Origin: Streptomyces roseifaciens
Lineage (GTDB): Bacteria > Actinomycetota > Actinomycetes > Streptomycetales > Streptomycetaceae
Direction: 5' to 3'
Length of the DNA stretch: 64,000 nucleotides
Assembly (NCBI RefSeq): GCF_001445655.1
Contig: NZ_LNBE01000004.1
Span: 1,612,001-1,676,000, forward strand
Part shown: piece after piece, positions 16,217-24,154 of the stretch
How positions within the stretch are numbered: position 1 is the stretch's first letter
Layout: every line of letters starts with the position of its first letter
Made by a program: the position numbers and the translations under genes
Notes under the pieces: model-generated
Told to the model about the DNA's origin: nothing
What the model saw: only the letters and a program-made list of their open reading frames with translations
Database searches by the model: none

Positions 16217-17026
16217 TCACGAGCCCGGTCCCGCCGGCTGTTCACCCGTTCGGTGCAGCGCCTCCAAAGCGGATGCTGCTTCCTCCGGGGCGGACTGCTG
16301 CAGGGCCTCCGCCACCTCCCTGCGCAGCCCGTCCACCACCCGGCCCGACGGGGCCTCGTCCAGTACGCGCATGACCGTGGCGAGTGCGCGGTGGGAGCGG
16401 CTCAGCCGGTCCGCCAGTTCGAGGATGCGGCGGTGTGATGCGAGCAGTTCCCGCTGCAGGTCGATGACTTGCTGCTGTGCTTCGATGAGCGCTGCGCCGT
16501 CCGGCGGCAGTTGCTGCTGCCGGGTCTCTTCCCCGGTGTAGTGGTTGTTGGTGATGTGGACGTCGCCGTGGAACGTCGCGCCCTTGAAGGAGACCGGCGC
16601 TGCCGTCGGTGCCTCCACCGGTGCATCCGCTTCGTCGCCCGCCGCCGCCTCCGTGGTGGCGGCCTCGACCGGTGGCTCCGGAGCCGGGTTGCGCCGGGCC
16701 GCTTCCCAGAGCTGTTGGGCATGCCGGAGGGCGACCTCGATCTCCGCCGCGGTGTCCGACGTGACGTCGATGATCGCTTCGACGATCTCCCAGTCGCGCT
16801 CCAGGCCGTCGCCGGACAACCGGCGGGCCAGCGTGGAGCGTGCGGGGGGGTTCCCCATCGTGAAGTGCTCGGGGGTGAGCCGGTCGTAGAGCTCGCCGAG
16901 GGTCACTCCCGCATCGTCGAGCCTCTTGCGCAGCGTCACGGCCAGTGTGTTGATCTCAGGGATGGCACCCTGCAGCGGGCCCCATGGGCGGCCGCGGCGT
17001 CCGGTCCGGCGCGGCTCCTCCGGCAT
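16217..17026 (-). CDS. Unknown protein with HTH-like N-terminus and coiled coil
   Basis: A 269-residue protein. Residues 15-85 (LAVTLRKRLDDAGVTLGELY, then ARSTLARRLSGDGLE) resemble the XRE-type DNA-binding segment at the start of several streptomycete signalling and conflict proteins. Residues 105-140 are an acidic Ala/Pro/Glu linker. A short strand-rich motif FKGATFHGDVHITNNHYTG follows at about 144-162, of the type found ahead of effector domains. Residues 170-255 are a strong coiled coil (LIEAQQQVIDLQRELLASHR). GGGGGG lies just ahead of ATG 17026. It pairs with the zinc-ribbon gene. No enzyme domain is present, and function is unknown. Confidence 0.65.
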   Translation of the reverse strand: MPEEPRRTGRRGRPWGPLQGAIPEINTLAVTLRKRLDDAGVTLGELYDRLTPEHFTMGNPPARSTLARRLSGDGLERDWEIVEAIIDVTSDTAAEIEVALRHAQQLWEAARRNPAPEPPVEAATTEAAAGDEADAPVEAPTAAPVSFKGATFHGDVHITNNHYTGEETRQQQLPPDGAALIEAQQQVIDLQRELLASHRRILELADRLSRSHRALATVMRVLDEAPSGRVVDGLRREVAEALQQSAPEEAASALEALHRTGEQPAGPGS

Positions 17027-17233
17027 AATCCCCCCCATCCCGCGAGACAATGCCCAATGTCTCATACCGGCAGGCGTATTGACTCGTCTGTCCAGCGTTG
17101 TTTCTGAAAAGAAACAGGCGGCATGACGGTCGAGGGGACCGGGCGTAGTGTGTCGGGCAAACAGCACGAACCCGCCCCCAGGGTGGAATCTGTCGGGGCG
17201 GGCCGTGTGGATGTCACCGCTGCAAGGGGATCG

Positions 17234-17434
17234 TCACCAGAGCTCCACGTCGATCCCCTTGAAGCGTGCGTACCACTTCAAGAGCTCGCCGGTGAACCTG
17301 AGTGCACGTCTGCCCGAAGGCGAGACCAACCACCTGCGGGCGCCCCGATGAGCCGCCCTCAGACTTCTCCCCGTACTGCGGATCCTGGATCGGCGTAAGC
17401 CGCCGGCCGGCGACGAGCGCTCTTCCACTCCCAC
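17234..17434 (-). pseudogene. Possible C-terminal fragment of a lost gene
   Basis: The minus strand ends in ALRFTGELLKWYARFKGIDV before a stop at 17234, which reads like the natural end of a protein. An overlapping frame carries LTPIQDPQYGEKSEGG just upstream. No full-length frame or start joins them. I read this as a decayed gene; the family is unknown. The rest of 17027-17627 holds only the divergent upstream regions and no gene. Confidence 0.3.
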
Positions 17435-17627
17435 CCTCCCTGGATGGAACTTCAGCCCCGGCGGGCGGGGCTGCCGGCCCGGGATGGGCCAGGTCGGAGC
17501 CTGGGAGGGGTGTTACGTCAGGAAGCCTAGCGCGCGTCGTGGCCAATTGTCCCGCCTCGAAGGGCGGTTATATCACCAGCCGGTCAACCGGCTTGTGAGC
17601 ACTGGGAGTAGTGAGGCCGGTGTGGCG

Positions 17628-18989
17628 CTACGGCGTGTGTCCAACCGGCAGTTCCATGCCTCGCAGCGTGGCCCGGATTCCGTCCTTCTCCACCCTCACG
17701 TCACGGAGTTGAAGGTTCCGCGCTTCCTTGGGGAGGGAGAACGAGAAGGTCAGCCGGTCGGAGAGCTCCGGCGGGCGCATGTGGATCAGGCCGCCGATCA
17801 GCTTCGGGTCGATGCCGAGCTTCTTCAGCAGCCACGGGTTGTCCATCGCCGCATCGATGAGATTGACATGCGTCAGCCGTTCGACGAAGCGGGGGGCGCC
17901 CGTCAGGCGGTGCAGTTTCTCCTCGCTCCTGAGGGCCGCCTCGGCGTCCTGCTTCGACACGCCCAGACGCTCCGCCAGCGCCGGAACCGAGAACAGCGCC
18001 TTCGCGCGTGCCGCGTCGCGGCTGATGCGCTCGGCCGTCTCGTGGTGCAGGGTCAGCCCTCTGCCCTTGCCGGGGCGGTACGTGGCGATGCCCGGCACGT
18101 CGAGGCTCATGTCGTCCACCTCCGTGGACAGGCCGCGGCTTCCGTTCAGCTGCAGCTGCGCCTGGGCCCGTACGCGCAGTTCCCGACCGCCCACGGTCAG
18201 CTTTCCGTCGGCGCCGATCGTACGGTCGGTGCGGCGGGTGAAGGCGATCTGTGACGCGGCGAGCTCGCGGTTCATGTCGGCGAAGGACAGCAGGACTTCG
18301 CCCTCCAGGTCGCCGATGACGGCGCCGCGCACGTCGCTCGGCAGGTTTCCGGTCAGCTGGATGTCGCGGCTGCTGGCGTGGACCTTCGCGAGCGACACGC
18401 GGTCGGCGGCCACGTGCGGAACGGTGACGTCCACGCGCTGCAGGCGCTTCTCCAGGACCTGGGTGAGGAACGGGAACCCGTGGATGTCCACCTGGGGAGC
18501 GGCCGCCAGGTGGAGCTCCTGCTGAAGCTTCTGCTGCGCCTTCTTCTCCGCGTACATCTGTGCGCAGCGGTCCCCCAGCACCAGGATCCCGGCGCAGAGG
18601 GAGAGGGCGATCAGCATCTTGACGGTGCGGGGCGCGGCGGAGAGGGGGCTCCGGCGGCGGCGATGGCCGCGCTTTCCGCGGCGGTGGTTCGGCGGGGACC
18701 AGGGCTCGTCCTCGTCGGTGTCCCCGTGGAGGAGCTGGAGGGGGAGGACCGTGAGCGGCTGCGTGTCCGTCAGCGAGGGGCCGTCGACGCCCGCTTCGGC
18801 GAGCGGACCGGAAGTGGGGCCAGAAGTCGGATCGGAGGCCGGATCGGAGGCCGGGCCGGAGGACCGCTGAGGGTCCGGACCGGGGCCCGGGCCGGGTTCC
18901 TGGCCAGGCTCCGGGTCCGCCAGTGACGCAAGTTCGTCATAGGGGTTGGGGGGACGGGAAGGTATGCGTGTGGGGGTTCGCATCGCCAT
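17628..18989 (-). CDS. DUF2993 (LmeA-like) phospholipid-binding protein
   Basis: A 453-residue membrane-anchored protein. Residues 1-120 are a Pro/Gly/Asp-rich cytoplasmic tail containing Ser-Gly-Pro-Thr repeats. A basic stretch (RRGKRGHRRRR) precedes one membrane segment at about 127-145 (TVKMLIALSLCAGILVLGD). The outer domain matches DUF2993, with DIHGFPFLTQVLEKRLQRVD as its typical N-terminal strand, and ends in LRDVRVEKDGIRATLRG. Mycobacterial LmeA of this family binds phosphoinositides and affects mannan elongation; the role in Streptomyces is not established. Start choice between 18989 and 18983 is uncertain. Confidence 0.85.
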   Translation of the reverse strand: MAMRTPTRIPSRPPNPYDELASLADPEPGQEPGPGPGPDPQRSSGPASDPASDPTSGPTSGPLAEAGVDGPSLTDTQPLTVLPLQLLHGDTDEDEPWSPPNHRRGKRGHRRRRSPLSAAPRTVKMLIALSLCAGILVLGDRCAQMYAEKKAQQKLQQELHLAAAPQVDIHGFPFLTQVLEKRLQRVDVTVPHVAADRVSLAKVHASSRDIQLTGNLPSDVRGAVIGDLEGEVLLSFADMNRELAASQIAFTRRTDRTIGADGKLTVGGRELRVRAQAQLQLNGSRGLSTEVDDMSLDVPGIATYRPGKGRGLTLHHETAERISRDAARAKALFSVPALAERLGVSKQDAEAALRSEEKLHRLTGAPRFVERLTHVNLIDAAMDNPWLLKKLGIDPKLIGGLIHMRPPELSDRLTFSFSLPKEARNLQLRDVRVEKDGIRATLRGMELPVGHTP

Positions 18990-19273
18990 ATCCCACCACG
19001 CGTGATCCCCCGGAACGCAAGCGCTACCGGCAGTACGTCCGAAAACGGAGCCATTGCCCCCGCGGTAGCCCGCCCTGCTTCCGGGCCGGTGTCCAGGACC
19101 GCCCCGCCGCCTGCCGATCATGTACTGTTGCGGCAGTTGGCAGGAATCCGTCCCAGGAGGTGAGACCCATTACCGCTGTTGCAGGCTGGGTGCTCTCTTC
19201 CCCTGGTTGTACGGTCGCTTCCTCTCTCTAGCCGGCCGCGAGAGCGCCCTTCGGTGATCCGGAAGGCTTCTCC

Positions 19274-20266
19274 ATGTTCGACCCCTCTTTCTCTTCTTCT
19301 TCTTCTTCCTCTTACTCCCTCTCCGCTTCCTTTCCCCTCGTCGTTTCCAGGCTCCGGGCCGCCGGCTGTGTCTTCGCCGAGGACGAGGCCGAGCTCATCC
19401 TCTCCGCGGCGCGCACGCCCGACGAGCTCGACGGCATGGTGGCGCAGCGCGCATCCGGCCTGCCCCTCGAACACGTGGTCGGCTGGGCCGAGTTCTACGG
19501 CCTGCGGATAGCCGTGGACGCGGGCGTCTTCGTTCCGCGGCGGCGTACGGAGTTCCTCGTCGGGCAGGCTCTCGCCCTCAGCTCTCCGCGCGCGGTCGTC
19601 GTCGACCTGTGCTGCGGCTCCGGGGCGGTCGGCGCCGCGCTGGCCTCGGCCGTGGAGGACATCGAGCTCTACGCGGCCGACATCGACCCCGTGGCCGTGG
19701 ACTGCGCCCGCCGGAACATCGGCGCGAGCGGCGTCGTCTACGAGGGGGACCTCTACGAGCCCCTCCCCGGTCAGCTGCGCGGACGCATAGACGTGCTCGT
19801 CGCCAACGCGCCCTACGTGCCCACCGACGCCATCGCCCTCCTGCCGGCCGAGGCCCGCGACCACGAGGCGCGGGTCGCGCTGGACGGCGGATCGGACGGG
19901 CTCGACGTACAGCGGCGGGTCGCCGCTGCGGCGTCGTCCTGGCTCGCACCGGGCGGCCACCTGCTGGTGGAGACGAGTGAGCGGCAGGCCTCGCGGACGG
20001 TCGAGACGTTCGTGGGGAACGGGCTGGTGACGCGGGTCGTCGAGTGCGACGAACTGGATGCGACCGTCGTCGTCGGGACCAGGCCCGGAGGCGGCCGACG
20101 GGCGCGGAGCACGCATGCCGAGGCGTCGCATGCCGAGGCCGCACGTGCCCGGGCCGCGCACGGCGAGGCCGAGCAGGACGAGTCCGCGCACGCCGGGGGC
20201 GCGCACATCGGGACCGCATACGCCGGGACCGCGCACGAACGGGCCGGCGCCGTGCTCAGCCTGTGA
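19274..20266 (+). CDS. PrmC-related putative N5-glutamine methyltransferase
   Basis: A 330-residue SAM-dependent methyltransferase. Motif I is DLCCGSGAVGAAL (about residues 115-127). The catalytic motif reads NAPYVP (Asn178), where HemK/PrmC enzymes have NPPY; NAPY is typical of the actinobacterial PrmC-related subfamily, whose substrate is not proven. The N-terminal helical domain (RLRAAGCVFAEDEAELILSA, and LPLEHVVGWAEFYGLRI) is like PrmC. The last 55 residues are an unusual Ala/His/Glu repeat tail (STHAEASHAEAARARAAHGE), from about 15-bp DNA repeats, beyond the natural end of the fold. The N-terminus has a Ser10 run. A possible 24-codon leader reading frame occurs at 19160-19231. Confidence 0.82.
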   Translation: MFDPSFSSSSSSSYSLSASFPLVVSRLRAAGCVFAEDEAELILSAARTPDELDGMVAQRASGLPLEHVVGWAEFYGLRIAVDAGVFVPRRRTEFLVGQALALSSPRAVVVDLCCGSGAVGAALASAVEDIELYAADIDPVAVDCARRNIGASGVVYEGDLYEPLPGQLRGRIDVLVANAPYVPTDAIALLPAEARDHEARVALDGGSDGLDVQRRVAAAASSWLAPGGHLLVETSERQASRTVETFVGNGLVTRVVECDELDATVVVGTRPGGGRRARSTHAEASHAEAARARAAHGEAEQDESAHAGGAHIGTAYAGTAHERAGAVLSL

Positions 20267-20284
20267 GCCTGCCGCCGGGCCTGC

Positions 20285-21154
20285 TCAACCCAGGTGGTCC
20301 GTCGTCGTGCGGACCACCCGCTCCACGTCGATCTCCACCACCCTCTCGACCTCCGGCCCCCACCGCTCCGGCGGCGGCCGGTGGTCGACGGCCGCGCGGC
20401 CGCTGATCTGTACGGTCTGCCCGGTCGCGAAGTCGGGCAGCACCAGCCCGACCCGGGGGTGGCTCCACAGGTTGCCGAGCGTGTTGAACAGGGCGTTGCC
20501 CGAGTAGTCCGGCAGCTCGACCCGCCCCGGGCCGGCCACGCGGAGGAAGCCCGGCGGTCCGCCGCGGTGGGAGACGTCGGCTCCGGCCCCGGGGTGCCGG
20601 GTGGCGATGAACAGGGTGTCCCTGCGGGCGATGAACCGGCGCTCCCAGTCGGTCAGCCGGGTGAGCGCGGTGGTCTTCGGGCCCTGGGTGAACGGTACGG
20701 GGTCCACCAGGCGCTGCCGGATGTGGCGCGGGCAGTTCCCGTACGCCTCTTCCACGTCCATCTCGATCACGGACGGGTCCCAGCGGCGGACGCGGCCGTT
20801 GACCCTGAACCTGCGGCGCCGTACGAAGTCCATGGCGATGAGGGCGACCTGGTCGAGAGGCCCCGCGGGCACGCAGGGGTCGCCTTCGGGTCGCGCGGCG
20901 CGGATGCGTACGGCCTTCGGTCCCGTCTGTACGAACCCGGCATCGCCGGTCAGGACCGTGGCCCACATCCGGCCTTCCGCGTCGGCCGTGCCCAGGGCGA
21001 CGCACGACACGGTGGAGAGGAACAGCCCGGCGACGGGGGAGAGCTGATCGCCGAGGACCCCCGCGACCCGGGCCGCCTTGTCGCCGACCCCGGCGGCCCG
21101 CTGCAAGGCCCGCTCACCCTCGTGGAACGTGCGTACGCGCGGTGCGGACGTCAT
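20285..21154 (-). CDS. Pyridoxamine-5'-phosphate-oxidase-fold flavoprotein
   Basis: A 289-residue protein with two PNPOx-like split-barrel halves. The first contains LFLSTVSCVALGTADAEGRM. The second contains ARRDTLFIATRHP, followed by GAGADVSHRGGPPGFLRV, then NTLGNLWSHPRVGLVLPDF and VQISGRAAVD. This arrangement is typical of actinobacterial FMN- or F420-binding pyridoxamine-oxidase-family proteins with an N-terminal duplicated barrel. No partner enzyme is adjacent. It is divergent from a TetR gene with a 12-bp palindrome between, so regulation by that TetR is likely. The substrate is unknown. Confidence 0.85.
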   Translation of the reverse strand: MTSAPRVRTFHEGERALQRAAGVGDKAARVAGVLGDQLSPVAGLFLSTVSCVALGTADAEGRMWATVLTGDAGFVQTGPKAVRIRAARPEGDPCVPAGPLDQVALIAMDFVRRRRFRVNGRVRRWDPSVIEMDVEEAYGNCPRHIRQRLVDPVPFTQGPKTTALTRLTDWERRFIARRDTLFIATRHPGAGADVSHRGGPPGFLRVAGPGRVELPDYSGNALFNTLGNLWSHPRVGLVLPDFATGQTVQISGRAAVDHRPPPERWGPEVERVVEIDVERVVRTTTDHLG

Positions 21155-21212
21155 GCGGCGGCCCCTAACCGTGGAACGGCGCAGTGGAGTTGAGGCGTCA
21201 TGGACGAGACGG

Positions 21213-21224
21213 TACCGTACGGTA
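21213..21224. promoter_or_regulatory. Probable TetR operator
   Basis: TACCGTACGGTA is a perfect 12-bp palindrome in the 103-base gap between the divergent flavoprotein and TetR genes, at a position expected to overlap both promoters. Confidence 0.6.
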
Positions 21225-21257
21225 TCTTCTCTTCCCCGTCGCCCCTAGACTGGCGGC

Positions 21258-21854
21258 ATGCCAGTGAAGCCGGGAGCGACCATCGACCCGCGTGCGACCC
21301 GGGCCCGCGTGCTGTCCAGCGCCGTCCAGCTGTTCTACGAGCGCGGGGTGCACACCGTCGGGGTGGACGAGATCGCCCATCACGCCGGCGCCTCGAAGCT
21401 GACGATCTACCGCAACTTCGGCTCCAAGGAAGGCCTCGTCGAGGCCGTGCTGGAGTACCGCAGCGAGCACATCCACCGCTGGCTGGTCACCCACCTGGAG
21501 CGGGTGCCCGCCGGCCGCGAGCGCGTGCTCGCCCTCTTCGACCTGCTGACCCGCTGGTACGAGCGCGACGGCTACTGCGGCTGCGCCGTGATCAACGCCG
21601 CGGTGGAGACGCGCCACCTCGACGGCCCGGTGCGGCAGCTGCCCCGCGCGCACCTGACGCGCTACCGCGAGCTGCTCGAGGAGCTGCTCGCCGGGGCGGG
21701 GGCCGGGCGGCCGGCGGTCCTCGCCCGGCACCTGCTGATCCTGATCGAGGGCGCCACGACGATCACGGCGATCGACGGGGACCCTGCGGCCGGGCACGAT
21801 GCGCGGGCCGCGGCTGAGGTCCTCCTCGACGCGGCCTGCTCCGCCCCGGCCTGA
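21258..21854 (+). CDS. TetR-family regulator
   Basis: A 198-residue regulator. The HTH is at about residues 12-57 (ARVLSSAVQLFYERGVHTVG, DEIAHHAGASKLTIYRNFGS). The C-terminal domain has the short TetR_C pattern with GYCGCAVINAAVE, as in regulators of oxidoreductase genes. Divergent transcription from the flavoprotein gene and the intervening palindrome suggest that gene as target. The ligand is unknown. Confidence 0.9.
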   Translation: MPVKPGATIDPRATRARVLSSAVQLFYERGVHTVGVDEIAHHAGASKLTIYRNFGSKEGLVEAVLEYRSEHIHRWLVTHLERVPAGRERVLALFDLLTRWYERDGYCGCAVINAAVETRHLDGPVRQLPRAHLTRYRELLEELLAGAGAGRPAVLARHLLILIEGATTITAIDGDPAAGHDARAAAEVLLDAACSAPA

Positions 21855-22190
21855 ACGCTCGCACCCTCTGCGGTGTTCACTTCTCGGTCATGTTTACGGA
21901 ATCGGCCGGAATTTCGCCGGAACGGTTCTGCCCTTGTGGTGCATGGGTCCCAAGGGCTTTCTGAGGGGCGCGGGCCGGGGGCCTGCAGGCGTGGCGGGGG
22001 TTTATTCGTGAGTGGTCATGCTTGCGAGGGAATGGGGAGGGACGGGTGGTTCGCCGGGGATTCGGTGGGCAAACCTCGGATCGCGACGTCGAATACCTCG
22101 CCGGGCGGTCGGCCAACTGCTCGGCACTGTGCAGTAGTTCCGTCTACTGGCAGTAGTTCCGCTCAGCGTTCTCGTTCTGGAGGAATAGAA

Positions 22191-22508
22191 ATGGCAAGCA
22201 CCCGCACTGCTCGCGTCCTCACCACTGCCGCCGCCCTGCCCGTGGCGGCGGTCCTCCTCTGCGGCGTCGCCCACGCCGATGACGACGGCAACGGCAACCA
22301 GGTGGCCAACCGCGGTTCCAACGCGGCTGCCGCGGCGGTCGTGGGGAGCGGTGTCGGCGGCTCCAACCACGGGAACTCCACGACGGGCCAGCAGCAGGCC
22401 ACCGGCACCGGCGCCTCGAACCAGAGCAACACCGCGAGCGTGAGCGGACCTGCCCGCACGGCCATCCGCCAGGACAACGTTTCGGTGGTCTTCACCAACC
22501 TGTGGTAG
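22191..22508 (+). CDS. Small secreted Asn/Gly/Ser-rich protein
   Basis: A 105-residue protein with a clear Sec signal peptide (hydrophobic core TTAAALPVAAVLLCGV, cleavage after AHA at about residue 28). The mature part is small and polar, rich in Asn, Gly, Ser and Ala (GNGNQVANRGSN, GGSNHGNSTTGQQ), and ends in QDNVSVVFTNLW. There are no cysteines in the mature part. The composition resembles rodlin- or chaplin-like surface proteins, but no chaplin motif is present, so I leave it unnamed. GGAGG lies 8 bases before ATG 22191. The upstream gap 21855-22190 has a duplicated element GCAGTAGTTCCG at about 22130-22160 that may be regulatory. Confidence 0.78.
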   Translation: MASTRTARVLTTAAALPVAAVLLCGVAHADDDGNGNQVANRGSNAAAAAVVGSGVGGSNHGNSTTGQQQATGTGASNQSNTASVSGPARTAIRQDNVSVVFTNLW

Positions 22509-22727
22509 CCCCTGGGGGTGGGGCGGCACAGGTGGCCGACTGACGCGGCCAGCTGATGTGACCGGCTTTCGTGAACTGGGTCTGGTGATGGTGGCGCGAC
22601 GGCACTCGGGTGCCGTCGCGCAGCCATGTGCGGCGGCGGGGCGGTGCCGCGATGCCGCCGGTCACGGCCCTTGACAGCTCCCGTGAATCTGACGGACAGT
22701 CAGGAAAACTCGCGAGGAGGGGTCCGC

Positions 22728-23756
22728 GTGCCCGTTCCCACGCCCTTGCCAGGGCCTTTGCCCGAGTCTTTGCCCGAGCCCTCGCCCGGCCCCTTGCCCG
22801 AGGCCGTCCCCGGCGACGTGCACCACCTGCTCAAGCCCTTCGAAGGCAGGCCCGCAGCCGTTTCCGCATCCGCCGCGGACCCCGTGAACGCCCCGATGAT
22901 CAGGCACTGGTGCGAGGCCCTGGGCGACACCAACCCCGCCTACGCCGGGGACGACCCGATCGCCCCGCCCACCATGCTCCAGGCGTGGACCCTGCCCGGC
23001 CTCTCCCCGGCCCGCGGCGGGCGCGCCCCCGCCCACGACGAGCTCTTCACCCTGCTCGACGGCGCCGGATACACCGCGGTCGTCGCCACCGACTGCGAGC
23101 AGGAGTACGTACGCCCGCTGCGGCCCGGCGACGAGATCACGTTCGATTCGGTCATCGAGACCGTCTCCCCCCGCAAGACCACCAGGCTCGGCGCGGGCTA
23201 CTTCATCACGACGGCGATGCGGCTGCAGGTGGCCGGCGAGCTGGTCGGCACCCACCGCTTCCGGATCCTCAAGTACGCCCCGGCCCAAGCTTTGGCCCAA
23301 GCCCCAGCACCCGCCGAACGCACCACCGGAACGATCCGCCCCCGCCCCCGCCCCGTCATCAACCGCGACAACGCTCCCTTCTGGGAAGGCGTCGCCGCGC
23401 ACAAGCTGCTCATCCAGCGCTGCGCCGCCTGCGGCACGCTCCGCTTCCCCTGGCTGCCGGGCTGCGGCCGCTGCGGCTCTCCCGAGTGGGGGACGACCGA
23501 GGCCTCCGGCTCCGGCACGGTCCATTCGTACGTGGTGGTGCACCATCCGCCGTTCCCGGCCTTCGACCCGCCCTACGCCGTCGCGCTCGTCGAACTGGCC
23601 GAAGGCGTACGCATGATCAGCAGCGTCACCGGGGTGCCGCACGACCGCGTGCGCATCGGCATGCCCGTCGAGCTGGAATTCATACGAGTGGACGCGGAGT
23701 GGGAACTTCCGGTGTTTCGCGCCCGCGCGGACCGGGCGGCGGGAGCGGACGCATGA
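22728..23756 (+). CDS. ChsH2-like MaoC/DUF35 (OB-fold) fusion
   Basis: A 342-residue two-domain protein. Residues 1-45 are a Pro-rich repeat tail (LPESLPEPSPGPLPEAVPG). A MaoC-like hot-dog domain follows (about 45-185; ALGDTNPAYAGDDPIAPPTM). The C-terminal DUF35 domain starts with a zinc ribbon (RCAACGTLRFPWLPGCGRCG) and ends in an OB fold. This is the architecture of ChsH2 of the mycobacterial igr operon, which pairs with ChsH1 as hydratase and whose DUF35 domain docks the Ltp2 aldolase. The next two genes are exactly such partners, with overlapping codons. GTG 22728 with GAGGAGG 8 bases upstream is favoured. The substrate is unknown; a branched or steroid-like acyl-CoA is an analogy only. 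Confidence 0.85.
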   Translation: MPVPTPLPGPLPESLPEPSPGPLPEAVPGDVHHLLKPFEGRPAAVSASAADPVNAPMIRHWCEALGDTNPAYAGDDPIAPPTMLQAWTLPGLSPARGGRAPAHDELFTLLDGAGYTAVVATDCEQEYVRPLRPGDEITFDSVIETVSPRKTTRLGAGYFITTAMRLQVAGELVGTHRFRILKYAPAQALAQAPAPAERTTGTIRPRPRPVINRDNAPFWEGVAAHKLLIQRCAACGTLRFPWLPGCGRCGSPEWGTTEASGSGTVHSYVVVHHPPFPAFDPPYAVALVELAEGVRMISSVTGVPHDRVRIGMPVELEFIRVDAEWELPVFRARADRAAGADA

Positions 23757-24154
23757 CGCCCGGCGACGAACTCCCGCCCCTCACCGTCCCCATCACCCGT
23801 ACGCTCGTCATCGCGGGTGCCATCGCCTCCCGCGACTACCAGGATGTACACCACGACGCCGAGGCGGCCCGTTCGAAGGGCTCTCCTGACATCTTCATGA
23901 ACATCCTCACCACCAATGGTCTGGTGGGCCGTTACGTCACCGACCGTCTCGGCCCGGAGGCCGTCCTCCGCAAGGTTTCGATCCGGCTCGGGGTGCCCAG
24001 TTATCCGGGCGACGTTCTGGTGCTGACCGGAAGGATCCTTTCCGTGAACGAGCGCACCATCGAGATCTCCGTGGTGGGGACTAACCGCCTCGGCCGCCAT
24101 GTCACCGGCCGGGTCGTGGCCGCCCGTCCCTGCCGCGCCCGGGCCGACGGATGA
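23753..24154 (+). CDS. ChsH1-like MaoC-family hydratase subunit
   Basis: A 133-residue single hot-dog protein. The hydratase signature is SRDYQDVHHDAEAARSKGS, followed by PDIFMNILTTNGLVGRYVTD, with the Asp and His (D-x4-H-type) expected at the active site. Start ATG 23753 overlaps the upstream stop (ATGA), and its own stop overlaps the thiolase start (ATGA at 24151), which shows translational coupling. By analogy with ChsH1-ChsH2 it should form a heteromeric enoyl-CoA hydratase with the MaoC half of the preceding protein. Confidence 0.85.
   Translation: MTPGDELPPLTVPITRTLVIAGAIASRDYQDVHHDAEAARSKGSPDIFMNILTTNGLVGRYVTDRLGPEAVLRKVSIRLGVPSYPGDVLVLTGRILSVNERTIEISVVGTNRLGRHVTGRVVAARPCRARADG

Noticed and set aside
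19160..19231. A 24-codon regulatory leader peptide upstream of the methyltransferase
   Set aside because: AGGAGG directly abuts the GTG, leaving no spacing, and no attenuator structure is clear. Noted only as possible.
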